A DNA stretch of 64,000 bases from an uncultured Lachnospiraceae bacterium (GCA_944381615.1 CALWLT010000007.1:1-64000); one strand, 5' to 3'; numbered from the stretch's first letter, positions 49,623 to 58,765 are shown. Notes: generated by a model from the letters alone, not told the origin. Numbers and translations are program-made.

Positions 49623-50471
49623 TTACGTTTCTTCTTCCAGAAGACCGCGGTAGACCTCCCGCTTTCCGGTCCCGCGGTCTTTTGCGACCCGCTTCATCGC
49701 CTCTTTCCGGTCCAGCCCCTGCGCGAGATAGGATTCCAGGTGTTCGTTCAGCGACATCTGCCGCCAGGCCTCCTGCTCTTCCTTCTTCAGCTCCCCGGCC
49801 GCGCGGCCCGCCAGGACGATCACGCACTCGCCCTTCGGCTCCTGCGCTTCATAGTAAGACAGCGCCTCCGAAAGCGTCGTCCGCAGCGCCGTCTCATGCT
49901 TCTTGGTCAGCTCGCGGCACACCGCCGCCTGCCGGTCTCCCAGCGTCTCCAGAAGCTCGCGCAGCGTGCGCACCAGACGGTGCGGGGCCTCATAAAGCAC
50001 GATCGTCCTCGTCTCCGTCTTAAGCTCTTCCAGAATCCGCTGGCGTTCCTTCTTCTCCGCCGGCAGAAACGCCTCAAAGCAGAAGCGCCGCGTGGGCAGG
50101 CCGGAGAGCGTCAGCGCGGTAATGCAGGCCGCCGGCCCCGGCAGCGACGTCAGCGCGATCCCCGCCTCGCAGCACTGGCGTACCAGCTCCTCGCCGGGAT
50201 CCGAGATCCCCGGCGTCCCCGCATCCGTGATCAGCGCAATATTCATTCCTTCCTTCAGCTTTTCCACCAGATAGCGGGCCTTCTCCACCCGGTTGTATTC
50301 GTGATAGCTCGTCATCGGCGTGTGAATCCCGAAATGTTTCAGCAGCTTGATGCTGTGCCTCGTATCCTCCGCCGCGATCAGATCGACGCTCTTTAACGTC
50401 TCCAGCACCCGCAGCGTGATATCGTCCAGATTGCCGATGGGCGTGGCGCACAGATATAATGTTCCCTGCAT
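49623..50471 (-). CDS. rsmI: 16S rRNA 2'-O-ribose C1402 methyltransferase
   Basis: 282 residues from the ATG at 50471 (GGGAGGAATT upstream). It methylates the 2'-hydroxyl of C1402 in 16S rRNA. The tetrapyrrole-methylase fold shows CATPIGNLDDITLRVLETL, AEDTRHSIKLL, ITDAGTPGISDPGEELV and LPGPAACITALTLSGLP. The length is normal. It is the last gene of the holB-ricT-trmN6-rsmI operon, matching the Bacillus yaaT-yabB-yabC order. The final codons contain the glgB terminator. Confidence 0.95.
   Translation of the reverse strand: MQGTLYLCATPIGNLDDITLRVLETLKSVDLIAAEDTRHSIKLLKHFGIHTPMTSYHEYNRVEKARYLVEKLKEGMNIALITDAGTPGISDPGEELVRQCCEAGIALTSLPGPAACITALTLSGLPTRRFCFEAFLPAEKKERQRILEELKTETRTIVLYEAPHRLVRTLRELLETLGDRQAAVCRELTKKHETALRTTLSEALSYYEAQEPKGECVIVLAGRAAGELKKEEQEAWRQMSLNEHLESYLAQGLDRKEAMKRVAKDRGTGKREVYRGLLEEET
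49641..49683 (+). terminator. glgB terminator embedded in rsmI
   Basis: AAGACCGCGG (49641-49650) and CCGCGGTCTT (49672-49681) form a perfect 10-bp stem followed by T4 in total. It lies inside the last codons of rsmI on the opposite strand, since the two stops are one base apart. Confidence 0.65.
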
Positions 50472-50487
50472 AATTCCTCCCTGCCGG

Positions 50488-51219
50488 TCAGTACCCGTAT
50501 ATTTCATAAATCTCTTCTGTGTACACGCCCGGCTCCCGGTAAACGATCAGCGGTTTTTCCACCTTCATCATCGGGCCGCCGCCGGACACTGCCTCGATCA
50601 GCACCAGATTGGCCTCCCGATCGGCAAACGGATGCACAAACTTCATTCGCTTCGGCTCCAGCCGGTATTTCTGCAGCGTCCCCACAATCTCCGCCAGCCG
50701 CCGGGGCCGGTGCACCAGGTAAAAGCGCCCGCCGGGCCGCAGGACCGCCGCGGTCTCCCGCGCCACGTCCTCCAGCGTGCAGAAAATCTCATGGCGGGCG
50801 ATGGCCTTCGGCAGATCCGGGTTTTTCAGGCCGTGATGGTCGTTCATATAAGGCGGGTTTGACGTGACCACGTCAAAAGAGGCCCTGCCGAACAGACGGC
50901 CTGCCTCTCTGATATTGCCCTCTATGATGTCGATTTTCTTTTCCAGCCCGTTTAACGCCACGCTGCGGGCCGCCATCTCCCGCATCTCCTCCTGGATCTC
51001 CAGGCCGGCGAAATAGGCCCCCCTGGTTTTTGCTTCCAGAAGGATGGGGATAATCCCGGTTCCCGTCCCCAAATCGAGAACGCGCTCGCCCGGCCTTACC
51101 GCGGCAAACCCGGATAAGAGCACCGCATCCATGCCGAAGCAGAATCCCTTCTCTTTCTGGATGATCCGGTATCCGTTGCGGTGCAGTTCGTCGATCCGCT
51201 CGCCCTCTTTAATTATCAT
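50488..51219 (-). CDS. trmN6: tRNA1(Val) (adenine(37)-N6)-methyltransferase-like
   Basis: 243 residues. A class I SAM methyltransferase: LDLGTGTGIIPILLEAKT binds SAM, and VTSNPPYMNDH holds the NPPY motif of N6-adenine methylases. It is the yabB/yfiC type. The start overlaps the ricT end by 11 bp, and it ends 17 bp before rsmI. The precise RNA target in Firmicutes is inferred from the E. coli enzyme. Confidence 0.85.
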   Translation of the reverse strand: MIIKEGERIDELHRNGYRIIQKEKGFCFGMDAVLLSGFAAVRPGERVLDLGTGTGIIPILLEAKTRGAYFAGLEIQEEMREMAARSVALNGLEKKIDIIEGNIREAGRLFGRASFDVVTSNPPYMNDHHGLKNPDLPKAIARHEIFCTLEDVARETAAVLRPGGRFYLVHRPRRLAEIVGTLQKYRLEPKRMKFVHPFADREANLVLIEAVSGGGPMMKVEKPLIVYREPGVYTEEIYEIYGY

Positions 51220-52120
51220 TCAGCTTCGACTTTCCTTCCCTTTTCTCCAGCGCCTCCAGCGCCTTTAATTCCGCGTCGTTGACGCCGGAACGATCCTTCT
51301 TTCGGCGCGGGCGGAAACGCACCTGATCCGCGCGGTATTCGCGGATCTCCTTCTCGTCCCGCCCTACCGTGACCACGACCTTGACCAGCTGGCGCAGGAC
51401 GCTCACGCTGTGCACCTCGCCCTTCAGCCCGTCGTCCGTCGTCACGTAATCGCCGACATTCGGCAGACGGCTGTTTAAGACCTCGTACGTCTCTTCCTCG
51501 TTCTTCAGGCAGCACATCAGACGCCCGCAGACGCCGGAGATCTTCGTCGGATTCAGGGACAGATTCTGCTCCTTGGCCATCTTGATCGATACCGGGATAA
51601 ATTCGGAAAGATACGAATGGCAGCAGAGATCGCGGCCGCAGATTCCCACGCCGCCCAGGATCTTGGTCTCGTCCCGCACGCCGATCTGGCGCAGCTCGAT
51701 CCGCGTCTTAAATACCGAAGCCAGATCCTTGACCAGCTCGCGGAAATCGACGCGCCCGTCCGCCGTGAAATAAAACAGCAGCTTGTTGTTGTCAAAGGTA
51801 TATTCCGCGTCGATCAGCTTCATCTCCAGATCGTGCTTTTTGATCTTCTCCAGGCAGATCTGGAACGCCTCCTTCTCGCGGGCCTTGTTTCTCTGCTCGA
51901 TCTCCTCGTCGTTCTTCGTCGCCATGCGGATAACCGACTTTAACGGCTGCACGACCTTCTTTTCATCCACCTCGCGCACGCCCAGGACGACGTACCCGAA
52001 CTCGATCCCGCGGGCCGTCTCCACAATCACGTGATCGCCCGTGCGGATTTCCATCTGCGCCGGATCAAAATAGTACACCTTGCCCGCCCGGCGGAACCGG
52101 ACGCCAATCACTTTTATCAT
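51209..52120 (-). CDS. ricT: PSP1-domain protein RicT (YaaT)
   Basis: 303 residues. The PSP1 domain is at residues 60-150 with GGVGICGRDLCCHSYL and SGVCGRLMCCLKNEEETYE: the cysteine-rich segments ligate Fe-S clusters in the RicA-RicF-RicT (Y) complex of Bacillus, which stimulates RNA processing and sporulation phosphorelay. All key Cys are present. The C-terminal part is basic (RPRRKKDRSGVNDAELKALE). It starts 4 bp after the holB stop. RicA and RicF genes are not in the window. Confidence 0.9.
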   Translation of the reverse strand: MIKVIGVRFRRAGKVYYFDPAQMEIRTGDHVIVETARGIEFGYVVLGVREVDEKKVVQPLKSVIRMATKNDEEIEQRNKAREKEAFQICLEKIKKHDLEMKLIDAEYTFDNNKLLFYFTADGRVDFRELVKDLASVFKTRIELRQIGVRDETKILGGVGICGRDLCCHSYLSEFIPVSIKMAKEQNLSLNPTKISGVCGRLMCCLKNEEETYEVLNSRLPNVGDYVTTDDGLKGEVHSVSVLRQLVKVVVTVGRDEKEIREYRADQVRFRPRRKKDRSGVNDAELKALEALEKREGKSKLNDN

Positions 52121-52124
52121 ATAT

Positions 52125-53114
52125 CTAATTCTCCTTCATCGTCAGAAGCATCAGCTCCAGGGCCAGATCCGTGTTGACATTGGCGTCCAGCCGGACCTTC
52201 GCCTTCTCGATCGCCTTTAAAATCGTCTCCAGCCCCTCGTAGGAACTCTTCTGGCAGAGGCTGCTGACAACCGAATACTCATCCTTGAAAATCAGCGTAT
52301 TGATGTCTCTCGTTACCTTGAACATCAGGATATCCCGGTACCACAGCTGCATGAAATCCAGGCACTCGTCCAGATCCAGATTGTCCTCCTGCAGCCGGCG
52401 GATGTAATCCAGAAGCATGGGGATCTCCATTCCCTTGATATTCTTCAGAAGCGTCAGAACCTCGCGGTACAGGAGCGCAAATTCCTCCGAACCCGCCAGA
52501 TGAATCGCCTTCCCCAGATTCCCGCGGGCAAACGCGGCGTAGATATCCGCCTGATTCTCCGGCACATCCAGCGTCGCCGTCAGGTATTCGCTGACCACCG
52601 GATCCTTTAGCGGACGCAGCGCCAGCTGCACGCAGCGCGAGCGGATCGTGGGCAGAAACGCCTCCTGGTTCGTCGTCATCAGAATGATGACGGCGTAGGC
52701 CGGCGGCTCCTCGATCGTCTTGAGCAGCGCGTTCTGCGCCTGCGCCGTCATCTTCTCCGCCTCGTCCACCATATAAATCTTGTAGCTTCCATTGTACGGC
52801 CGGATCAGGATCGTATCGTTGATCTGGCGGCGCACATCCTCCACGCCGATGCTGGCCGGCTTCTCATGCGTAACCCAGATCACGTCCGGATGATTGCCCG
52901 ACAGAATCTGCTTGCAGGAATGACACTGCATACAGGGTTCCCGATCGCTCTTTTCACACAGAAGCGTCATGGCAAACGCCTTGGCCAGCGTCTTGCGCCC
53001 CATCCCGGCCTCGCCCGACAGAATATACGCGTGCGAAACCCGGTGGCTCTCGATCGCCTTCTGCAGGTGCTCCTTTATCTTTTCATGCCCGACAATATCG
53101 TGAAATCCCGCCAT
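52125..53114 (-). CDS. holB: DNA polymerase III subunit delta'
   Basis: 329 residues from the ATG at 53114 (GGAGGAAAAAGG upstream). Clamp-loader AAA+ subunit. VSHAYILSGEAGMGRKTLA is the P-loop region, the zinc-binding cysteines are in CEKSDREPCMQCHSC, MTAQAQNALLKTIEEPP is the box VI-like block, and FLPTIRSRCVQLALRPL holds the SRC motif. Delta' subunits often do not hydrolyse ATP. It is first in the operon holB-ricT-trmN6-rsmI; an extended -10 promoter is at 53178-53186. Confidence 0.93.
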   Translation of the reverse strand: MAGFHDIVGHEKIKEHLQKAIESHRVSHAYILSGEAGMGRKTLAKAFAMTLLCEKSDREPCMQCHSCKQILSGNHPDVIWVTHEKPASIGVEDVRRQINDTILIRPYNGSYKIYMVDEAEKMTAQAQNALLKTIEEPPAYAVIILMTTNQEAFLPTIRSRCVQLALRPLKDPVVSEYLTATLDVPENQADIYAAFARGNLGKAIHLAGSEEFALLYREVLTLLKNIKGMEIPMLLDYIRRLQEDNLDLDECLDFMQLWYRDILMFKVTRDINTLIFKDEYSVVSSLCQKSSYEGLETILKAIEKAKVRLDANVNTDLALELMLLTMKEN

Positions 53115-53177
53115 CCTTTTTCCTCCAGAAGCGGCTTTTGCGGCCGCAGATTTTTGCGGGCCGCCCCGCTCTCTCCT

Positions 53178-53186
53178 AGTATAACA
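53178..53186 (-). promoter_or_regulatory. extended -10 promoter of the holB operon
   Basis: On the minus strand TGTTATACT: TGn followed by TATACT. No convincing -35. It lies 65 bases before the holB start. Confidence 0.4.
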
Positions 53187-53203
53187 CAAGTTGAAAATAC
53201 TGC

Positions 53204-53800
53204 CTAGTGAATTTCCTCTTCCAGCCGGCCGATCTCCGCCGCCAGCTCGCCGGCGCAGGCTTCGATCTCCCGGTTCACAAACCGTCTTTCAATCCCCGCC
53301 GCACGGAGATTTTCCTCCTTAAAATCCTCCTCATCCGCCAGAAAACGGCGGCACACCTCCGCGTATTCGGGCCTTGCCTGCGCGCGCTCCCTCTCGATCG
53401 CCCTGAGCAGGCGTTCCCGATCCTCCGTTTCGATATAAAGCGGAACCAGCTTTTCCTTCCCGAAATACTCCCTCGTCCGGCAAAACGATTCCAGCGTCCC
53501 GATCATCAGATAAAATCCGTGCTCCAGATCCATCTGCCCGTCATCCGCCGTCGCGTAAACCCAGAGGCCCATCTTCGTCTCATACACCCGCTTTTCGATC
53601 AGCCGCCCCTCTTTTTCCAGCTCCTCCATCCGATCCGCGCTGACAAAATGATATTCTTTCCCTTCCTCCTCGCCGCTGCGGACCGGCCTTGTCGTATAGA
53701 GCACGACCGGACGCAGCTCCGGGCGCAGCTCTCTGAGCCTTTTATACAGCGTATCCTTCCCCGACGCGCTTTTTCCCATCAGATAAAAAATCCGTCCCAT
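53204..53800 (-). CDS. guanylate kinase-like protein
   Basis: 198 residues. The guanylate kinase fold: P-loop YLMGKSASGKDTLYKRL (a SASGKDT variant of GPSGAGKST), TTRPVRSGEEEGKEYHFV with the GMP-binding Arg/Ser, and YATADDGQMDLEHGFYLM. It occupies the position of tmk between yaaO and holB in the Bacillus order, so it is either a true Gmk or a divergent nucleotide kinase. I did not see another gmk or tmk in the window. The stop of yaaO lies 9 bp upstream in the direction of transcription. Confidence 0.75.
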   Translation of the reverse strand: MGRIFYLMGKSASGKDTLYKRLRELRPELRPVVLYTTRPVRSGEEEGKEYHFVSADRMEELEKEGRLIEKRVYETKMGLWVYATADDGQMDLEHGFYLMIGTLESFCRTREYFGKEKLVPLYIETEDRERLLRAIERERAQARPEYAEVCRRFLADEEDFKEENLRAAGIERRFVNREIEACAGELAAEIGRLEEEIH

Positions 53801-53809
53801 TCCCTGTCC

Positions 53810-55357
53810 TCATCTGCCTTCTATCTGCTCTTCTTCGACGGCCGAAATCATCCCGTCCGTCAGGCCCTCGACCGTCAGGCCCAGGCGCGCGGCGTTCTCC
53901 AGACGGCAGACCGTCTCTTCATCCAGAATCTCGCCCGGAACCGCCAGCGGCACGCCCGGCGGGTAAACCGTCAGGAAGCGCCGGCTAATCCGCCCCGGCG
54001 CATCGGAGAGCAAAACCGGCCGGCCGGCGGCGTTCATCGCCTCCGAGATCCCCATGGCGCGCCGCAGAGGCCGGATTTCCCCGCCGGATTCCATCCGCTT
54101 TTCTTCGTGTCCGGCCAAAACCGGTGCGCCTTTACCGCCCGGTTCGATCCCGCCTGCGCGCGCCGCAAGACCGGCTTCCAGAAACTCCTGATCCAGCGTA
54201 TCAAGCGCCGTCCACAGGCGGTCAAATCCCTCCTGCGTATCCAGAAGCGAAGTCATCAGAAGCACGTACGTTTCGCAGGCCATCTCCGGCTCCAGAAGAA
54301 AACGCTCCCGCAGCTGCTTTGCCAGCCAGACGCCGGATCCGCGTGCCGCCGGATCCGCCGCCGCGCCGCCGCGCTCAGACAGCGTCTTTCCCGCCCCGCG
54401 GCAGAACACCACCAGCTTGGACGGATCCCGCGCCCGGACGCCGTCCTGCCCGCAGATGCTGTCCGTCAGCAGGCCGAGCGCCGAGAGCCTCCTGCACCGC
54501 TCTGTAAAGACCTCCAGCCGCCGGGCAAACGCTCCCATCTGCCGGCTTCCCTCCCGCGCCATGTAAGAAAGGCAGTTTTCGATCGACGCCAGAAACACAT
54601 AGGACGGACTGGAGCTCTGAAACACCGAAAGATACAGATCCAGCCGCTCTGCGCTGATCCGATCTCCCTTCAGATGCAGGATCGCCGTCTGCGTCAGCGA
54701 GGGAAGCGTCTTGTGCAGGCTCTGAATGACGGCGTCCGCCCCGCACGCAAGCGCCGGTTCCGGAAACCCGCCGCCAAACGGAAGATGCGCGCCGTGCGCT
54801 TCGTCCACAATCAGCGGGATCTGCCTCCGGTGCGCCGCGGCGGCGATCGCCCGCACATCCGAGACGATCCCCTCATAAGTCGGCGAAGTCAGAAACACGC
54901 AGCCGATCCCCTCTTCCCGGTCCAGCGCCTCCTCCACCTTTTGCGGATCGATCCCGCCCTGAATCCCCGGCTCTCTCACAAAGCCGGGATACACATAGAC
55001 CGGATCCAGCCCGTTCAGCATGACCGCGTGATACGCCGCCTTGTGACAGTTGCGGGCCATCAGGATCCGCCCGCCCGGCTTTACCGCCGCGCAGACGGCG
55101 CTCAGAATCCCGCCGCTGCTGCCGTTTACCAGATACCAGCTCCGATCCGCGCCGTAAAGCGCCGCCGCCCGTTCCATCGATTCTTTTAAAATTCCCTCCG
55201 CGTGATGCAGATTGTCGAACCCGTCGATCTCCGTGATATCCACAGAAAACGGATTGGGAAACGAAGTAATCCCCACATTCCGGTTCCGTTTGTGGCCCGG
55301 CATGTGGAACGGATAGGCATCTGAACCCGTATATTCCAAAAGACGCTCAAGCAGCAC
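53810..55357 (-). CDS. yaaO: Orn/Lys/Arg decarboxylase-family PLP enzyme (YaaO type)
   Basis: 515 residues from a GTG at 55357 (AAAAGGGGGAG upstream); frames upstream belong to the neighbouring gene. Family blocks: DAYPFHMPGHKRN at the start, NLHHAEGILKESMERAA, LVNGSSGGILSAVCAAV, IVDEAHGAHLPFGG and AVIQSLHKTLPSLTQTA with the PLP lysine. The C-terminal domain holds GRISRRFLTVYPPGVPLAVP. The reaction is probably decarboxylation of lysine, ornithine or arginine to a polyamine precursor. A 16-bp gap follows the propeller gene. Confidence 0.85.
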   Translation of the reverse strand: MLLERLLEYTGSDAYPFHMPGHKRNRNVGITSFPNPFSVDITEIDGFDNLHHAEGILKESMERAAALYGADRSWYLVNGSSGGILSAVCAAVKPGGRILMARNCHKAAYHAVMLNGLDPVYVYPGFVREPGIQGGIDPQKVEEALDREEGIGCVFLTSPTYEGIVSDVRAIAAAAHRRQIPLIVDEAHGAHLPFGGGFPEPALACGADAVIQSLHKTLPSLTQTAILHLKGDRISAERLDLYLSVFQSSSPSYVFLASIENCLSYMAREGSRQMGAFARRLEVFTERCRRLSALGLLTDSICGQDGVRARDPSKLVVFCRGAGKTLSERGGAAADPAARGSGVWLAKQLRERFLLEPEMACETYVLLMTSLLDTQEGFDRLWTALDTLDQEFLEAGLAARAGGIEPGGKGAPVLAGHEEKRMESGGEIRPLRRAMGISEAMNAAGRPVLLSDAPGRISRRFLTVYPPGVPLAVPGEILDEETVCRLENAARLGLTVEGLTDGMISAVEEEQIEGR

Positions 55358-55373
55358 GCTTCGCTCCCCCTTT

Positions 55374-57293
55374 TCAGAATGGATCCGGCACGTCCAGGGC
55401 AATCTCCAGCGGCTCTGTCGATTCCCAGGCAAACGTCCCGCTCTCCCGATCATAGCTGCAGCGGTGGTACAGACAGAAAATCCGCCCCTCCTGCGCCATA
55501 ACCATTTCCAGCAGATCGCCGCCTTCGCTTTGCGGGCGGACCGGCGTATCATTGATTACTTCTATTCCGGCCCCGGACACGCGGACAATTTTCCCGCGGA
55601 TCTCCTCCGGAATTACCACCGAGGGAAGGTATTCCCCGTAAATTGCCTGCACGCTCTCATAATAATAGAGATTGCGCAGCCGTCCTCTGAATGGAGCGCC
55701 AACCGGCTCCGACTCCATGGTTTCCAGGTTCATCCGGTAAATCCGGCTCTCGCATTCGTCCCCGTATTCCTCCGTCCGCGCGCTGTAATACAGCCATTCC
55801 CCCGCGATGCAAAGGCAGTCCGTGGAAATCCCCTCCTGCACCAGAAGGCTGCGCGCGCCGGACGCGTCCTCGCGGTAGATCTTCTGATCCACACCGCTCT
55901 CTTCTATAAAATAAACGATTCCGCCGAGATTTCGTTCCGCCGGAGAGACCGAGGCAATATACCCGTCCTCAATGCGGTAAATGCAGTCCCCGGCCTGCAC
56001 CTCTTCATCCCCCGATTCCAGAAGCGGATCGCCCTGCGCGTCAAGAAGAACCAGTCCTCCCTCTTTTGCCTCGATCCGGTATCCCGCTTCCGGTCCCGAG
56101 TAAACCCGCCCGCGCGAAACCGCCTCCAGCGCCCGATCTTTCATATAATACGCCGTATCTTCCCACGCAAAATAGGATTCCACCCGGCTGGCCAGATATT
56201 CCGTCCGGCCGTTCTCCAGCTTCATGCGGAACAGCCGTCCGTCTGACAGGTAGTAAAGCCACGGGCCGCTGACCTGAAAATGCTCTGTCTCCAGCACGTT
56301 CGTCGTCGCATAGAGCTCCACGGGTTCCTCCCCGTCGGGGAGCGCCCGGTTTACGGCCGTCCGCGTCTGATCCGTGTTCGGCACCTGATATTTGCTGATG
56401 TACCAGAGATATCCGCAGCGCACGTCCGCCTGCGTCACATGGCCGTTGCGCACCGCGCAGATCGTTTCCCCCGTCTCCGGATCGGTCCGGTACACGTCGC
56501 CGTCCCGTACCTCATAGCGGATCTCCTCGTCGAACGAGAGCGCTCCGTTTTCCGCGACCTCCCGGTTTTCTCCGATCATCGTAAGCCTTCCGCCGCGCGA
56601 AAACGTCAGCGTCTGCTTTCCGATGGCGAGAGCGCCGTCCGCCGGCGTCCCGTCCCGCTTCACGTAATAAAGCGCCCCGTCTGTGCCCAGCCGCCAGCCC
56701 GGTTTTTGCTTCTCCTGCGCCGGAAGCGTTTCCGGCGCCGGTTCCTCCCCGGTCTCCTGCACCGCCTGCACAGCCGTCTGCGCGGCCGCGCGCCGTTTTG
56801 TGATCAGGTGCCAGCCGCCGAGGAGAATCGCGCCGGTCAGAAGCACCGCCAGAAGCGCCGCCGCAATCCGCAGGATTAGCAGAAGATACGACGGCCAGCC
56901 CTCCGGCTCTTCCTCCGCTTCCCTGGAAAATCCCAGCCGATCCTCCAGCTTAAGCCAGATCGTCGCCGCCTGATTCTCATTAAGCGTCCCGTACGCCTCT
57001 TTCTCATCGATGCGGCCCGGCTCCTTCTGCAGGATTTGCTCCGCGCAGCGGTAGATCTCCTCCTCGATGCGCGACTGCAGCTCCTCCTCCTCCTCCGGAA
57101 GCGCATGAACCTCCCGGTAAAGCGCGCAGTACACCGCGCAGAGGATCTCCTCCGCCCGTTCCGGCTCCTTTACAAGCGTCCCGATCTTTCCATACGTTTC
57201 CTGCACCGTCAGGATATACAGGTTTTCAAAGCTCTGTGCGTCCCCCGTCCTGGCGGTGCTGACTGTCTTCTTCAAAAGGATTCGCCGCCGCAC
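55374..57293 (-). CDS. membrane beta-propeller-like protein with sigma-like N-terminus
   Basis: 639 residues from a GTG with GGAGGAGG upstream. The N-terminal 125 residues resemble ECF sigma region 2: SFENLYILTVQETYGKIGTL, then ERAEEILCAVYCALYREVHA. Region 4 is missing. One membrane helix spans about 133-158 (LLLILRIAAALLAVLLTGAI). The outer part (about 170-639) is a string of beta repeats of the DUF5050 type (NGHVTQADVRCGYLWYIS; DAQGDPLLESGDEEVQ; VAGEWLYYSARTEEYG). Such membrane proteins are frequent in Clostridia and unexplained. It lies 36 bp after the MBL-fold gene and may be co-transcribed with it. Confidence 0.65.
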   Translation of the reverse strand: MRRRILLKKTVSTARTGDAQSFENLYILTVQETYGKIGTLVKEPERAEEILCAVYCALYREVHALPEEEEELQSRIEEEIYRCAEQILQKEPGRIDEKEAYGTLNENQAATIWLKLEDRLGFSREAEEEPEGWPSYLLLILRIAAALLAVLLTGAILLGGWHLITKRRAAAQTAVQAVQETGEEPAPETLPAQEKQKPGWRLGTDGALYYVKRDGTPADGALAIGKQTLTFSRGGRLTMIGENREVAENGALSFDEEIRYEVRDGDVYRTDPETGETICAVRNGHVTQADVRCGYLWYISKYQVPNTDQTRTAVNRALPDGEEPVELYATTNVLETEHFQVSGPWLYYLSDGRLFRMKLENGRTEYLASRVESYFAWEDTAYYMKDRALEAVSRGRVYSGPEAGYRIEAKEGGLVLLDAQGDPLLESGDEEVQAGDCIYRIEDGYIASVSPAERNLGGIVYFIEESGVDQKIYREDASGARSLLVQEGISTDCLCIAGEWLYYSARTEEYGDECESRIYRMNLETMESEPVGAPFRGRLRNLYYYESVQAIYGEYLPSVVIPEEIRGKIVRVSGAGIEVINDTPVRPQSEGGDLLEMVMAQEGRIFCLYHRCSYDRESGTFAWESTEPLEIALDVPDPF

Positions 57294-57328
57294 CCGTCTT
57301 CCTCCTCCGTAAAACCGCCTGCGCCCGA

Positions 57329-58516
57329 TCAGCGCAGCGTCTCATCTCCGTTCCGGATCGTGAGATTTTGCTTCACGCCCAGATCCTTCATCCAGGCGCG
57401 CACCTCGAGCGTCGCGTAAGGCCCCGCCGCCGGCACGCCGTCCAGCTCGTTGTCCCACAGCCACTGCGGCGTCGGCCACAGGCAGACCTCCGGCGCGATG
57501 ACCTCATAGACCTCGCGGCTCACGCCGGCCTGCCCGTGGTGCGACATCTGCACCACATCCGCCTTCAGCTCTTCTGCGCTGCACACCGCAAGCAGGTTGT
57601 CCCCTGCTTCATAGCCCATGTCGCCGAGAAACAGAATCCGCTTCCCGCCCATCTCAATCCGGTATCCCACCGAACTGTTATTAAACGTGCTGGCCTCGCA
57701 GGAAAACGGCTCGTTCAGAACCGTGATCCGCGCGCCTGCCGTCTCAATCTGCTGTCCCGGATATAACGGCGTGCAGAGCTTCTCTGCATCAATCTTCTCA
57801 AACGCCGTCATCAGATTGTCGTAATCCGCCATGCGGCCCTGATTTTCTCCCTGTTCATAGACCTCCCGATCAAGGAAATGATAATAGATTTTCCCGATCT
57901 CGACCGGGACCGGATCTTCGTTCAGAATCTCCGTCAGCGCGCCCACATGATCGTTATGCGGATGGGTCAGAAGCCACACGTCCACTTTTCCGCCCCGCTC
58001 CTGAATCAGCTGCGTCAGATGTCCGGCGTCCGCTTCCCGTCCGCCGTCCACGACGATAACCGCTCCGTCCTCCGTCTGCAGCAGGCAGGACAGATTCTGG
58101 CCGCCGTCCGCCGACCCCGCCAGAGTCAGAGAGGCCCCGTCCAGATACGGCTGCGTTACCCCGATGTCCGGCCCGCTCACGTATTCATAAAGCTCCTGCT
58201 GCCGGGCCAGCTCCTCTGCCGCCTCCCGGGACTCCTGCTCGGCCGCCTCTCTCGACGCTTCCGCCGCCTGCTCATCCAGCGTGCTCTCCGCCGCCGGATC
58301 GCCGCCCGCGATCTCCGATTCCGCCGCCGGCGCAGGCTGTTCTGCCTGGCCGGCCGGTTTCTGACAGCCGCCAAGCGCCGCCGCTGAAAACAGCGCGGCC
58401 GCCGCGAGCAGAAGCGGCGCCCGCCAGAGAAGCACGCCGGTTCTCTGACGGCCGCCCGCTTCCTGTTTCCGCTGTTTTTTGCAGCTTTGTTCCTTCTTAT
58501 GATAAATCCGACTCAT
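57329..58516 (-). CDS. MBL-fold hydrolase lipoprotein (ComEC-C-terminal type)
   Basis: 395 residues. A basic N-terminus and hydrophobic stretch end in a lipobox (AALGGCQK), then an Ala/Glu-rich spacer of about 60 residues. The metallo-beta-lactamase fold has THPHNDHVGALTEIL (the H-x-H-x-D-H zinc motif), LFLGDMGYEAG and VVQMSHHGQAG, closest to the ComEC/Rec2 hydrolase domain. It probably acts as an exported nuclease or phosphodiesterase on the cell surface. Its promoter (58577-58605) is divergent from the alkaline phosphatase gene. Confidence 0.8.
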   Translation of the reverse strand: MSRIYHKKEQSCKKQRKQEAGGRQRTGVLLWRAPLLLAAAALFSAAALGGCQKPAGQAEQPAPAAESEIAGGDPAAESTLDEQAAEASREAAEQESREAAEELARQQELYEYVSGPDIGVTQPYLDGASLTLAGSADGGQNLSCLLQTEDGAVIVVDGGREADAGHLTQLIQERGGKVDVWLLTHPHNDHVGALTEILNEDPVPVEIGKIYYHFLDREVYEQGENQGRMADYDNLMTAFEKIDAEKLCTPLYPGQQIETAGARITVLNEPFSCEASTFNNSSVGYRIEMGGKRILFLGDMGYEAGDNLLAVCSAEELKADVVQMSHHGQAGVSREVYEVIAPEVCLWPTPQWLWDNELDGVPAAGPYATLEVRAWMKDLGVKQNLTIRNGDETLR

Positions 58517-58576
58517 TTCCCGTCTCCCGTTTTTCCGTACTACCAGGCGCGCCGCCGGCCCGCCCTGCTATTCCCG

Positions 58577-58605
58577 ATTATATCAGCTGGCCCCGTGAAA
58601 AACAA
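58577..58605 (-). promoter_or_regulatory. promoter of the MBL-fold gene
   Basis: On the minus strand TTGTTT (58600-58605), 17 bases, TATAAT (58577-58582). Confidence 0.5.
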
Positions 58606-58689
58606 CTGAACAATCCATTTTTCCTTTTCCTTGCGCAACCCTTACGCGCTTTTTACTCCTTTCCTCTCCCGGTTTTTACATGCGCCTTT

Positions 58690-58695
58690 TATAAT
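58690..58695 (+). promoter_or_regulatory. -10 box of the alkaline phosphatase gene
   Basis: A perfect TATAAT with no good -35, which would suit activator-dependent transcription such as by PhoP. A GC hairpin (CGCCGGC/GCCGGCG, 58711-58730) lies in the leader. I could not find clear Pho-box repeats. Confidence 0.35.
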
Positions 58696-58765
58696 CAAAC
58701 TGTCTTTTACCGCCGGCCCTGCTGCCGGCGCAACCCAATCATAACGAAAAAAGGAGTCTACAGGT

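Noticed and set aside
53207..55189. 660-codon plus-strand open frame opposite the kinase and decarboxylase genes
   Set aside because: Composition (Arg, Pro, His, Gln) is that of an antisense frame; the minus-strand genes have clear motifs.
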